Positions 56,597-64,000 of a DNA stretch of 64,000 nt are shown in pieces. Position 1 is the stretch's first letter, and each line of letters begins with the position of its first letter. A program made the translations under genes and the position numbers. The DNA comes from Cherax quadricarinatus (taxonomy: Eukaryota; Arthropoda; Malacostraca; Decapoda; Parastacidae), in assembly GCF_038502225.1 (NCBI RefSeq), contig NC_091323.1, positions 23,186,345-23,250,344 of the forward strand, given 5' to 3'. Under the pieces are notes generated by a model. The model ran no database searches. It was not told where the DNA came from and was given only the letters and a program-made list of their open reading frames with translations.

Positions 56597-56624
56597 AAAT
56601 AACCACTCTGAAAGAATAGAGAAA

Positions 56625-56663
56625 TTCCAAGCGCTTTCGTGACTACTCACATTATCAAGGAAC
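56625..56663 (-). ncRNA. Hammerhead-like motif H4 in the left PLE terminus
   Basis: Mirror of the motif at 58,862-58,899, with identical core residues on the minus strand. Confidence 0.65.
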
Positions 56664-57203
56664 TATGAAAGTAAAGCATCCAAGGAAGCTATATAAGGGG
56701 TCTGGCCAACACCTCACTATCAGATCCCACAACGGTTAAACACCTGACGTGCGCCGACCCAACTGGACAGGTCCTTTGCACAACCCACCAACAAACTATT
56801 CTACCCAAGAAAATTTTAAAAATTATTATTTGTCCAGTGTATTATTAAATTCTTCCCAAATTCTGTTAATTATAAATGGATCTAATTTATATAAACCAAA
56901 GGAAATATTCATATTATTGTCAAAACTGCTTTTTATGAAACAAAATTCAATTATATTCCTGTCGACCATGGACTTGCTTGGTACTTGATATGGTGTATAT
57001 CTACATTTCCTTGGAAAATTAAATAGCTTAGTCCATTCTTAAACTTTACTGTTGAGTTTGAAGAAAATAACTCATTGCCTTTTCTAGATGTTTTAATTAT
57101 TAAGGGTAATAATGAATTCAAATTTAAAATTTACAGAAAACCTACAAATAACTGTTCCTATGGTTTAGAAAGACACGTAAGCAAACACTATAACATATTT
57201 ATT

Positions 57204-57239
57204 AGAAAACGTTTCGGTCCTGGGACCTTGATCACTTCT
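57204..57239 (-). ncRNA. Hammerhead-like motif H3, left arm
   Basis: Exact mirror of the motif at 57,243-57,278. Confidence 0.55.
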
Positions 57240-57242
57240 TAC

Positions 57243-57278
57243 AGAAGTGATCAAGGTCCCAGGACCGAAACGTTTTCT
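57243..57278 (+). ncRNA. Hammerhead-like motif H3 with exchanged 3-8 pair
   Basis: GTGATCA at 57,247-57,253 stands in place of CUGANGA: position 3 is G and position 8 is C, a swap that keeps their pairing. One extra A follows, then stem II GGTCC/GGACC (57,255-57,266) and GAAA (57,267-57,270). The self-complementary ACGT is stem III, U is at position 17, and stem I is AGAA/TTCT (57,243-57,246 with 57,275-57,278). Confidence 0.55.
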
Positions 57279-57662
57279 AATAAATATGTTATAGTGTTTG
57301 CTTACGTGTCTTTCTAAACCAACTTGTCGGTATTTATTACCAAGGTTTATACCAACTGTTCCTATGTACACTATTATTCTTCGCATCAAGATAGAGTCAA
57401 ACTGTCTGTTTTCTCATCAATGTTTTTGAGAGCTTTACGAATTTGTTGTCCAGAGTTCATAGATGAGGAAATATCCAAAATTTATGAAATGGGTAATGAT
57501 TTAAAATACCCAAGAAATGTAATTGATAAATCTTTTAAAGATGCTAGAAATACTTTTACAATCCAAAAAGGGACAACCAGCCTTATTCAACTAAAAATAT
57601 GTTGGTTCTCCCTTACCATGAAAACTTGTGGAAAAAGACACTTATGTACAGTTCAGGACATT

Positions 57663-57708
57663 TATTAAAGGAAACGTTTCGCCACGAGTGGCTTCTTCAG
57701 TCCTAATA
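57663..57708 (-). ncRNA. Hammerhead-like motif H2, minus strand
   Basis: CTGAAGA (57,694-57,700) fits the CUGANGA consensus. One extra A, stem II GCCAC/GTGGC, GAAA (57,677-57,680) and self-complementary ACGT follow, with U at position 17. Stem I is GGA/TCC plus, beyond a two-base bulge, TATTA/TAATA. Confidence 0.7.
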
Positions 57709-57999
57709 CAGAGAAAACTAAGAAAACATTTATATATATAGTGGAGAAAATGCATTGAAGCTGCACTAATTTCTGTCAGTAACACTATAAAGCAAAAATC
57801 CGGTAGTTACAGTATTTCAAAATTACTAAGCAAGAGGATATTACCCATCCTGGGAACTGGTGTTACATGATGCCAGCAGGTCCCTCTCTAGCCTCACCTC
57901 CTTAGTTCCATTACTACTACTACTACGACCACCTCTACCCACGCGTCACCTCACCTGACTCCTGCCACTATATACATAAATGTTTTCTTAGTTTTCTCT

Positions 58000-58046
58000 G
58001 TATTAGGACTGAAGAAGCCACTCGTGGCGAAACGTTTCCTTTAATA
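58000..58046 (+). ncRNA. Hammerhead-like motif H2, plus strand
   Basis: Near-identical counterpart of the 57,663-57,708 motif: CTGAAGA from 58,010, GAAACGTTTC near 58,029-58,038, and stem I GGA/TCC with TATTA/TAATA. Stem II was read with less certainty at a line boundary. Confidence 0.65.
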
Positions 58047-58070
58047 AATGTCCTGAACTGTACATAAGTG

Positions 58071-58187
58071 GTGTAAGAATGGTATATAATACCGACAAGA
58101 TGAAATTAAGACACATGTGCAACATCTAGGTATCTTTATTGTAAACGTCTACAATAAAGATACCCAGATGTTGAACATGTGTCTTAA
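58071..58187 (-). mobile_element. Insert 3: 117-bp fold-back fragment nested in insert 2
   Basis: TGTACATAAGTG is present at 58,059-58,070 and 58,188-58,199 (12 bp). The insert is in the opposite orientation (its 3' end CTTGTCGGTATTATATACC lies at the left). It consists mainly of an inverted pair ACACATGT..AGGTATCTTTATTGT, lacking the hammerhead core. This shows that insertion of the family continued after insert 2 had landed. Confidence 0.88.
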
Positions 58188-58251
58188 TGTACATAAGTGT
58201 CTTTTTCCACATCTTGTCGGTATCACCATACCATTTCCCCATGAAAACTTG

Positions 58252-58701
58252 GTTGATATGCCTTCTCTTCTTAAGACTTTTAATATTAAAGTTGTATTCA
58301 AAAATCTTGATACAGTAAAAAAACTTTTGATAAAGAATTCCCCCCAAAATGCTGATGGATGTGTCTATAAGATTCCTTGTAAAATTTGCGATAAAGTTTA
58401 TTACGGTCAAACTGGTAAAAATCTCGAACTAAGATTAAAACAACATAAATATAGCATTAGAACTGGACAAGATTCCAATGCTCTATTTATTCATGTAAGA
58501 GATTTTAACCATCCAATTGATTTTCAAAAAGTTGAGAAAGTAGTATCAAGCAAGTCCATGGTCGACAGGAATATAATTGAATCTTGTTTCATAAAAAGCA
58601 GTTTTGACAATATGAATATTTCCTTTGGTTTATATAAATTAGATCCATTTACAATTAACAGAATTTGGGAAGAATTTAATAATACACTGGACAAAAAATA
58701 A
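58252..58701 (+). CDS. PLE GIY-YIG endonuclease C-terminal region
   Basis: About 150 codons open to the stop at 58,701: VDMPSLLKTFNIKVVFKNLD, KNSPQNADGCVYKIPCKICD, KVYYGQTGKNLELRLKQHKY, and SKSMVDRNIIESCFIKSSFD to the C-terminus NRIWEEFNNTLDKK. VYYGQTG with the downstream RLKQH, and the CKIC pair just before it, are the GIY-YIG nuclease hallmarks of Penelope-like elements, which nick DNA for target priming. The frame also extends upstream into insert 2, which is incidental. The rest of the protein is missing, so the element is not autonomous. Confidence 0.9.
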   Translation, partial: VDMPSLLKTFNIKVVFKNLDTVKKLLIKNSPQNADGCVYKIPCKICDKVYYGQTGKNLELRLKQHKYSIRTGQDSNALFIHVRDFNHPIDFQKVEKVVSSKSMVDRNIIESCFIKSSFDNMNISFGLYKLDPFTINRIWEEFNNTLDKK

Positions 58702-58861
58702 TTTTTTAAATTTTCTTGGGTAGAACAGTTTGTTGGTGGGTTGTGCAAAGGACCTGTCCAGTTGGGCCGGCACGTGTCAGGTGTTTAACCGTTGTGGGAT
58801 CTGAGAGTGAGGTGTTGGCCAGACCCCTTATATACCTTCCTTGGATGCTTTACTTTCATAG

Positions 58862-58899
58862 TTCCTTGATAATGTGAGTAGTCACGAAAGCGCTTGGAA
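58862..58899 (+). ncRNA. Hammerhead-like motif H4 in the right PLE terminus
   Basis: TTGATAA (58,866-58,872) has U at position 3 and A at position 8, again a complementary pair. One extra U, then stem II GTGA/TCAC (58,874-58,885), GAAA (58,886-58,889) and self-complementary AGCGCT as stem III. Position 17 is U, and stem I is TTCC/GGAA (58,862-58,865 with 58,896-58,899). Confidence 0.65.
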
Positions 58900-58972
58900 T
58901 TTCTCTATTCTTTCAGAGTGGTTGTTTTGCATATTCTGAAATCACCTGTTTACTGTGATCTTATTGCACACA

Positions 58973-59400
<428 letters not shown>

Positions 59401-59564
59401 AATTTGCAAAGGGCTGGTTGCATTTTCGAGGCATTTTTGCCGTAGACCAATGTTGCCGGGTTGATTGGTTAAAAGGGTTTAAAACCTACACTATGGTCAT
59501 TAAGGCTGCACGTAACCTTTTCATGTACACCTTTCGGCGTAAGATAAGATTTATTCGGATTTTT

Positions 59565-59760
59565 TACCCGGAGGATTAGCCACCCAGGATAACTCAAGAA
59601 AGTCAGTGCGTCATCGAGGACTGGTTGTCTTATTATCATTGTGGTCCTTCAATCTTTTCCCCCAGGATGCGACCCACACCAGTCAGCTAACACCCAGGTA
59701 CCTACTTAATGCTAAGTGAGCAGGGACAGAAGGTGCAAGGAAACGTGCTCAACGTTTCTA
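59565..59760 (-). mobile_element. SINE S2 body, minus strand
   Basis: GGATGCGACCCACACCAGTC, AACACCCAGGTACCTA and GGAAACGTGCTCAACGTTTC match the reverse complement of the S2 body at 36,020-36,200. The tRNA head is not evident beyond 59,760. Confidence 0.8.
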
Positions 59761-60089
59761 CCATTATTATTGTTAAAAATACCTCATCCTCTTTAAACTC
59801 AAATACAGCAACTTTCTTGAATTAAAATACATATTTCAATTACACAAACATAAAGCCTACGTGTAAAGCCGAAATGTATAGTACATATTATAAATTGTTT
59901 CTAAAATATTTGTAAACTGTCCTCAATAAAAGTTTACCCTTTAGCATTTATCGTTTTCTTTAACTGAAAAGACAACTCGAAGGTTAACTAAAGTTTTATT
60001 TCCATTGTGCAGGCTATAAAAATATATGTTAATAGTGCTCCTTTTCCCTTCCTGGATGAGAAAGCGATTTAATGCTGGTGAAGGGCTCT

Positions 60090-61745
60090 TATTGGAACTT
60101 CCTGGTGAAGGGGTCTTATTGGAGCTTTCTGGTGAAGGGCTCTTATTGGAACTTCCTGGTGAAGGGCTCTTATTGGAGCTTTCTGGTGAAGGGCTCTTAT
60201 TGGAACTTCCTGGTGAAGGGCTCTTATTGGAACTTCCTGGTGAAGGGGTCTTATTGGAGCTTTCTGGTGAAGGGCTCTTATTGGAACTTCCTGGTGAAGG
60301 GCTCTTATTGGAACTTCCTGGTGAAGGGGTCTTATTGGAGCTTTCTGGTGAAGGGCTCTTATTGGAACTTCCTGGTGAAGGGCTCTTATTGGAACATCCT
60401 GAAGGGCTCTTATTGAAACTTCCTGAAGGGCTCTTATTGGAACTTCCTGAAGGGCTCTTATTGGAACTTCCTGAAGGGCTCTTACTGGAACCTCCTGAAG
60501 GGCTCTTATTGGAACTTCCTGGTGAAGGGCTCTTATTGGAACTTCCTGGTGAAGGACTCTTATTGGAACTTCCTGGTGAAGGGCTATTGGAACTTCCTGG
60601 TGAAGGGCTCTTATTGGAACTTCCTGAAGGGCTTACTGGAACCTCCTGAAGGGCTCTTATTGGAACTTCCTGGTGAAGGTCTCTTATTGGAACTTCCTGA
60701 AGGTCTCTTATTGGAACTTCCTGGTGAAGGGCTCTTATTGAAACTTCCTGAAGGGCTCTTACTGGAACTTCCTGAAGGGCTCTTATTGGAACTTCCTGGT
60801 GAAGGGCTCTTATTGGAACTTCCTGGTAAAGGGCTCTTACTGGAACTTCCTGAAGGTCTCTTATTGGAACTTCCTGGTAAAGGGTTCTTATTGGAACTTC
60901 TTGGTAAAGGGCTCTTACTGGAACTTTCTGGTGAAGGGCTCTTATTGGAACTTCCTGGTGAAGGGCTCTTATTGGAACTTCCTGGTGAAGAGCTCTTACT
61001 GGAACTTCCTGGTAAAGGGCTCTTACTGGAACTTCCTGAAGGTCTCTTATTGTAACTTCCTGGTGAAGGGTTCTTATTGGAACTTCCTGAAGGGCTCTTA
61101 TTGGAACCTCCTGAAGGGCTCTTATTGGAACTTCCTGGTAAAGGACTCATATTGAAACTTCCTGAAGGGCTCTTACTGGAACCTCCTGAAGGGCTCTTAT
61201 TGGAACTTCCTGGTGAAGGGCTCTTATTGGAACTTCCTAGTAAAGGACTCTTACTGGAACTTCCTGAAGGTCTCTTACTGAAACTTCCTGGTTAAGGTAT
61301 CTAATTGGAACTTCCTGAAGGACTCTTATTGGAACTTCCTGGTGAAGGGCTCTTATTGGAACTTCCTGGTAAAGGACTCTTATTGAAACTTTCTGAAGGG
61401 CTCTTACTGGAACCTCCTGAAGGGCTCTTATTGGAACTTCCTGGTGAAGGGCTCTTATTGGAACTTCCTGGTGAAGAGCTCTTATTGGAACTTCCTGGTG
61501 AAGGGCTCTTATTGGAACTTCCTGGTGAAGGGCTCTTATTGGAACTTCCTGGTGAAGGGCTCTTATTGGAACTTCCTGAAGGGCTCATATTGGAACTTCC
61601 TGAATGGCTTACTGGAACCTCCTGAAGGGCTCTTATTGGAACTTCCTGGTGAAGGGCTTTTATTGGAACTTCCTGAAGGTCTCTTATTGGAACTTCCTTG
61701 TGAAGGGCTCTTATTGGAACTTCCTGGTGAAGGGCTCTTAGAAGA
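60090..61745. repeat. 27/24-bp minisatellite
   Basis: About 63 units of either 27 bp (GGAACTTCCTGGTGAAGGGC plus TCTTATT) or 24 bp lacking GTG or GTA plus adjoining bases. The two lengths are interspersed. All steps are multiples of three, so Leu-rich frames of 100-200 codons stay open on the plus strand and Ser/Pro-rich ones on the minus. One unit-like sequence without expansion lies in the left arm at about 36,345-36,380. Confidence 0.96.
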
Positions 61746-61864
61746 ACTCTTTTTCCATTCCTTACCCCTCCATGGATGAGGGAGGGGTTAATGCTGGTGA
61801 AGGGCTCATAATGGGGCTCCTCTCCCCTTCCCGGGCCCTTCACGAGGGGAAGGGGAAAATGCCT

Positions 61865-61995
61865 TTGTGTCAGTGAAGAGTTTTTAATCCAAGGAATTTA
61901 AGATAACCTATTCTGCCTTGGATCGAACCTGATTGCTATCACTTCCCAAGGCGCTGTGACCCATACGGGTTTAGCACTTTCCCATGAAAGTAATA
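61865..61995 (+). mobile_element. SINE S1 copy in the right arm
   Basis: GGATCGAACCTGATTGC, CAAGGCGCTGTGACCC and GGGTTTAGCACTTTCCC; orthologous to the S1 copy at 35,836-35,930 in the left arm. Confidence 0.7.
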
Positions 61996-62041
61996 ATCCC
62001 CTTGATAAATTAGACACATGTGCAACTCTTGGGTATCTTTA

Positions 62042-62095
62042 TTGAGGAAACGTTTCGCCACACAGTGGCTTCATCAGTCCATACAAAGGAGAAAC
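62042..62095 (-). ncRNA. Hammerhead-like motif H1, minus strand
   Basis: Mirror of the motif at 62,256-62,307 with the same core (CTGATGA, GAAA, ACGT) on the minus strand. Confidence 0.7.
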
Positions 62096-62255
62096 TTGAA
62101 GAACAGGAGGAGAATGAGGTAATCAGTCCCTCAACCTTGAGTCGATGTGGTCAGTCCATCAATCTTGTATTTTATTCAAGATTGATGGACTGACCACATC
62201 GACTCAAGGTTGAGGGACTGATTGCCTCATTCTCCTCCCTTTCTTCAAGTTTCTC

Positions 62256-62307
62256 CTTTGTATGGACTGATGAAGCCACTGTGTGGCGAAACGTTTCCTC
62301 AATAAAG
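62256..62307 (+). ncRNA. Hammerhead-like motif H1, canonical core
   Basis: CTGATGA at 62,267-62,273, one extra A (62,274), stem II GCCAC/GTGGC (62,275-62,287) with loop TGT, GAAA at 62,288-62,291, self-complementary ACGT (62,291-62,294) as stem III, and U at position 17 (62,295). Stem I is GGA (62,264-62,266) with TCC (62,296-62,298), an internal loop, then CTTT (62,256-62,259) with AAAG (62,304-62,307). This is the type I layout with a very short stem III that would act best as a dimer. Predicted cleavage is after 62,295. Confidence 0.75.
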
Positions 62308-62321
62308 ATACCCAAGAGTTG

Positions 62322-62678
62322 AACATTCAATCAACTTCGACAACCTCTACTAGTGAGAACGGCTGGATTTGAGAGGGACCTGACCTCCCAACATCTGCGT
62401 TCTTACTTCTACTAGTGACCTTCGTCTCACCTCCTGGCGCTATATAAGGCTCCATCCTGTCACTTCAACTCCATATTGTTTCAGACTATGGAACAATGCT
62501 CTTCTCCAGACTGAGGGACTGACCACCTCAAAACTTTAAGGGTGATGGACTGATTACATCGTCTTCAAGTCTCTTCTGCTTCTATCAACTTTTCTGTACT
62601 CGACTAAAGAAGCCTACTGTGTAGGCGAAACGTTTCGAAATAAAGATACCTAACTGTTGCATATGTGTCTTACCTGAC
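62322..62678 (+). mobile_element. Nested 357-bp hammerhead-type element with TATA box
   Basis: ATACCCAAGAGTTG flanks it (62,308-62,321 and 62,679-62,692), a 14-bp duplication. It contains TATATAAGG at 62,441-62,449, a Pol II-like TATA box. A degenerate core follows at 62,603-62,634: CTAAAGA in place of CUGANGA, stem II GCCTAC/GTAGGC, then GAAACGTTTC. It ends AATAAAGATACC..TGTCTTACCTGAC. It is the only copy here that appears not to be 5'-folded back. Confidence 0.85.
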
Positions 62679-62749
62679 ATACCCAAGAGTTGCACATGTG
62701 TCTAATTTATCAACGTGTCGGTTCTCTGAACCATTCATCTACAATAATC

Positions 62750-62830
62750 CCCTTCTTGGGATCAATCCTGACTTCCCATTCCCCAGACGCTGTATGATAT
62801 TTATGGGTTAAGCGCTTCCCCCCATAACTT
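62750..62830 (+). mobile_element. SINE S1 fragment
   Basis: TTCCCATTCCCCAGACGCTG and GGGTTAAGCGCTTCCCCC are S1 landmarks. Confidence 0.65.
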
Positions 62831-63529
62831 TAACAGTATTTAATTACATATTTAGCATGTTAAACTGCTAAAAAAATTCAATCATGAGTACAAATTTATT
62901 ATATAAAAAATACAGTGGTGTATTTTACACATGCTTTACAAACAACAGTGTTTGAATTTATAATAATAATAACAAAATAATAATAATTTAGTATTTCAAA
63001 TAATTATACAAAAATACACAAGAATTTGTATGCCCATAGTATGCACAGCATGGAAGGGAAATTTAAATACTTATGTTCATACGGGATATATACAACGAGA
63101 GATGGACGCCTCTCAGTGTATATATGCTCAGAGTTTATTTTAATCCCGGTTAAGTAAATACCTCATAAGTAAATACCTCAAAATTTAGTGTCGATCTGCT
63201 TTCGATTTTTATTCAGAAAAACTACAGTGTTACTTGAATTAGGTGGAACACCTAATTCAAGTAACCAAAATCTCCATATGTCTAAAACTCATGTCAGGAG
63301 AAATATTCCTATTTCCCCTGACATGCAAAATCTCAGCATCGCCCTTGCTGGTTTCAGCAAACTTGGCACGATGATCGGCAACCATCCAGTGAGAATTACC
63401 GTCAGGAAACCGCTACCTTCAGGTCATCAGCACCGTCAGTGGTGTGAAGGAGAGTGACTCGTGAGGGAGACTACTAACCATCTCCACCTACCAGTGTGGA
63501 CTCATCACCGCTAACTTCTACTTCTCTTC

Positions 63530-63710
63530 CTGTGACGTCTGAAGTTTTTATAAATATTTTGCTTACCCTTGTGACGTCCGCAGTTTTTATAAGGATCTTG
63601 TCTACTCCTGTGACGTCTGAAGTTTTTATAAGGATCTTGCCTCACTGTGACTTCTTCAGTTTTTTAAGGACTATCTTCTCCGGTGACTTCGTCAGTTCTC
63701 ATAAGGATCC
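63530..63710. repeat. Tandem repeat of about 38-39 bp, four units
   Basis: Units share TGTGACGTCTGAAGTTTTTA and AAGGATCTTG. The left arm of the inverted duplication has only one unit (about 34,045-34,085), so the expansion is specific to this arm. Confidence 0.85.
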
Positions 63711-63838
63711 TTCGCACGTCAACTTGAAAGTATTTTGTCTTCCGGTAAGTTTTTGTGTCTCGTGCATATGTGCATGCTATTCAGAAATAAATTGTGTTTT
63801 GATTTCAGGCAGAACTATTTAGGTAAATAGTTCCACCT
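63711..63838. other. Single-copy stretch
   Basis: Nothing recognised. Confidence 0.4.
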
Positions 63839-64000
63839 TCGGATTTTTAACCTCGGAGGGTTAGCCACCCAGGACTGTCTAACTTATTTCCATTGGGGTC
63901 CTTAATCTTGTCCCCCAGGATGCGACCCACACCAGTCGACTAACACCCACGTACCTCTATTTGCTGCTAGGTGAACAGGACAACAGGTGTAAGGAAACGT
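63839..64000 (-). mobile_element. SINE S2, minus strand, runs off the right edge
   Basis: GGTTAGCCACCCAGGACTG, GGATGCGACCCACACCAGTC and GGACAACAGGTGTAAGGAAA are the S2 body in reverse orientation. The tRNA head would lie beyond the window. Confidence 0.85.

Larger units (their letters stand above)
57163..57353 (+). mobile_element. Insert 1: 191-bp fold-back element with two hammerhead-like motifs
   Basis: AACTGTTCCTATG is duplicated at 57,150-57,162 and 57,354-57,366. The insert is a perfect inverted repeat of about 78-bp arms (57,162-57,239 and 57,243-57,320) around TAC, followed by the family 3' terminus AACTTGTCGGTATTTATTAC. The arms contain the H3 motif in both orientations. No coding capacity. 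Confidence 0.92.
57040..57628 (+). pseudogene. PLE RT C-terminal region, split by insert 1
   Basis: LPFLDVLIIKGNNEFKFKIY and RKPTNNCSY end at the first insertion. After it come VHYYSSHQDRVKLSVFSSMF, LRALRICCPEFIDEEISKIY and DLKYPRNVIDKSF. The sequence resumes in PLE-homologous order with the 13-bp duplication repeated. A later frameshift precedes insert 2. Confidence 0.88.
57629..58238 (+). mobile_element. Insert 2: 610-bp hammerhead-bearing element with inverted ends
   Basis: CCATGAAAACTTG flanks it at 57,616-57,628 and 58,239-58,251. It begins with the inverted copy of its own H2 region (57,630-57,750), has a unique middle (about 57,750-57,970) ending near a TATA-like CTATATACAT, then the forward H2 region (about 57,975-58,070). 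Its 3' end is CTTGTCGGTATCACCATACC. It is interrupted by insert 3. Confidence 0.9.
56594..58960 (+). mobile_element. Penelope-like element copy 2 with three internal insertions
   Basis: The plus-strand element carries the RT C-terminus (about 57,040-57,570) and GIY-YIG region (58,252-58,701). The left 390 bases (56,594-56,985) are the inverted copy of the right end (about 58,565-58,950), including the last part of the GIY-YIG frame, giving long inverted termini. Inserts lie at 57,163-57,353 and 57,629-58,238, the latter itself containing 58,071-58,187, each with a 12-13-bp duplication. Removing them in thought restores continuity of the PLE sequence on both sides. The RT catalytic palm is absent, as in copy 1. 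Confidence 0.9.
62004..62742 (+). mobile_element. Hammerhead-bearing fold-back element with a nested second copy
   Basis: AATAATCCCCTT flanks it (61,992-62,003 and 62,743-62,754). The left arm (62,010-62,165) is the inverted copy of the forward part (62,175-62,325), with a hammerhead-like core in each. The outer element resumes after the nested copy with TACCCAAGAGTTGCACATG and ends near GTGTCGGTTCTCTGAACC. Without the nested copy it would be about 370 bp. Confidence 0.9.
59770..63560 (-). repeat. Right arm of the large inverted duplication
   Basis: Reverse-complement counterpart of 34,040-39,410; matching blocks are given under the left arm. It lacks LINE-D, S2 and LINE-E, which sit in the left arm. 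It has instead the 27/24-bp array and the hammerhead nest at 62.0-62.7 kb. Confidence 0.8.

Overview
The window is eukaryotic, repeat-dominated, apparently intergenic DNA. I found no convincing host protein-coding gene. The density of decayed LINEs, tRNA-headed SINEs, (TG)n and (TA)n microsatellites and kilobase minisatellites, and the wording of several repeat families, resemble decapod crustacean genomes such as crayfish. That assignment is inference from repeat style and memory, not from a host gene.

Layout. 0-13 kb: 5'-truncated copies of one LINE family on the minus strand (LINE-A; the left-edge copy is an uninterrupted 563-codon endonuclease-RT frame), older LINE fragments, a deleted Tc1 transposase, a MITE and a 15-bp minisatellite. 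13.6-18.1 kb: one 16-bp satellite of about 284 units. 18-31 kb: a chain of tandem arrays (28, 28, 26, 3, about 30, 28/30 and 18 bp) with polypyrimidine and polypurine blocks. 31-45 kb: LINE fragments, one arm of a large inverted duplication (about 34.0-39.4 kb) and a decayed Penelope-like element (PLE). 45.1-50.5 kb: a full-length two-ORF LINE with 14-bp target-site duplications and both ORFs open, the best-preserved gene pair here. 51-54 kb: two LINE-A copies joined at a CA-rich junction. 55.3-55.9 kb: three tRNA-like repeats. 56.5-59.1 kb: a second PLE with three short insertions, one nested in another. 59.8-63.6 kb: the other arm of the inverted duplication, containing a 27/24-bp minisatellite and a nest of hammerhead-bearing elements.

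How it fits together. The most interesting system is the PLE and its short relatives. Both PLE copies keep the RT C-terminus and GIY-YIG region inside inverted ends bracketed by (TA)n. The terminal repeats, and several short elements inserted with 12-14-bp duplications, carry hammerhead-ribozyme-like cores with a self-complementary stem III. Three states of the core 3-8 base pair are present (C-G, G-C, U-A), which looks like natural covariation. All five variants have one extra nucleotide after position 9. A second theme is the birth of minisatellites from dispersed repeats: several arrays have their single-copy ancestor elsewhere in the same window.

All positions were read by eye. Boundaries of decayed repeats are good to about 10-30 bases; duplications and motif positions are usually exact to 1-2 bases.
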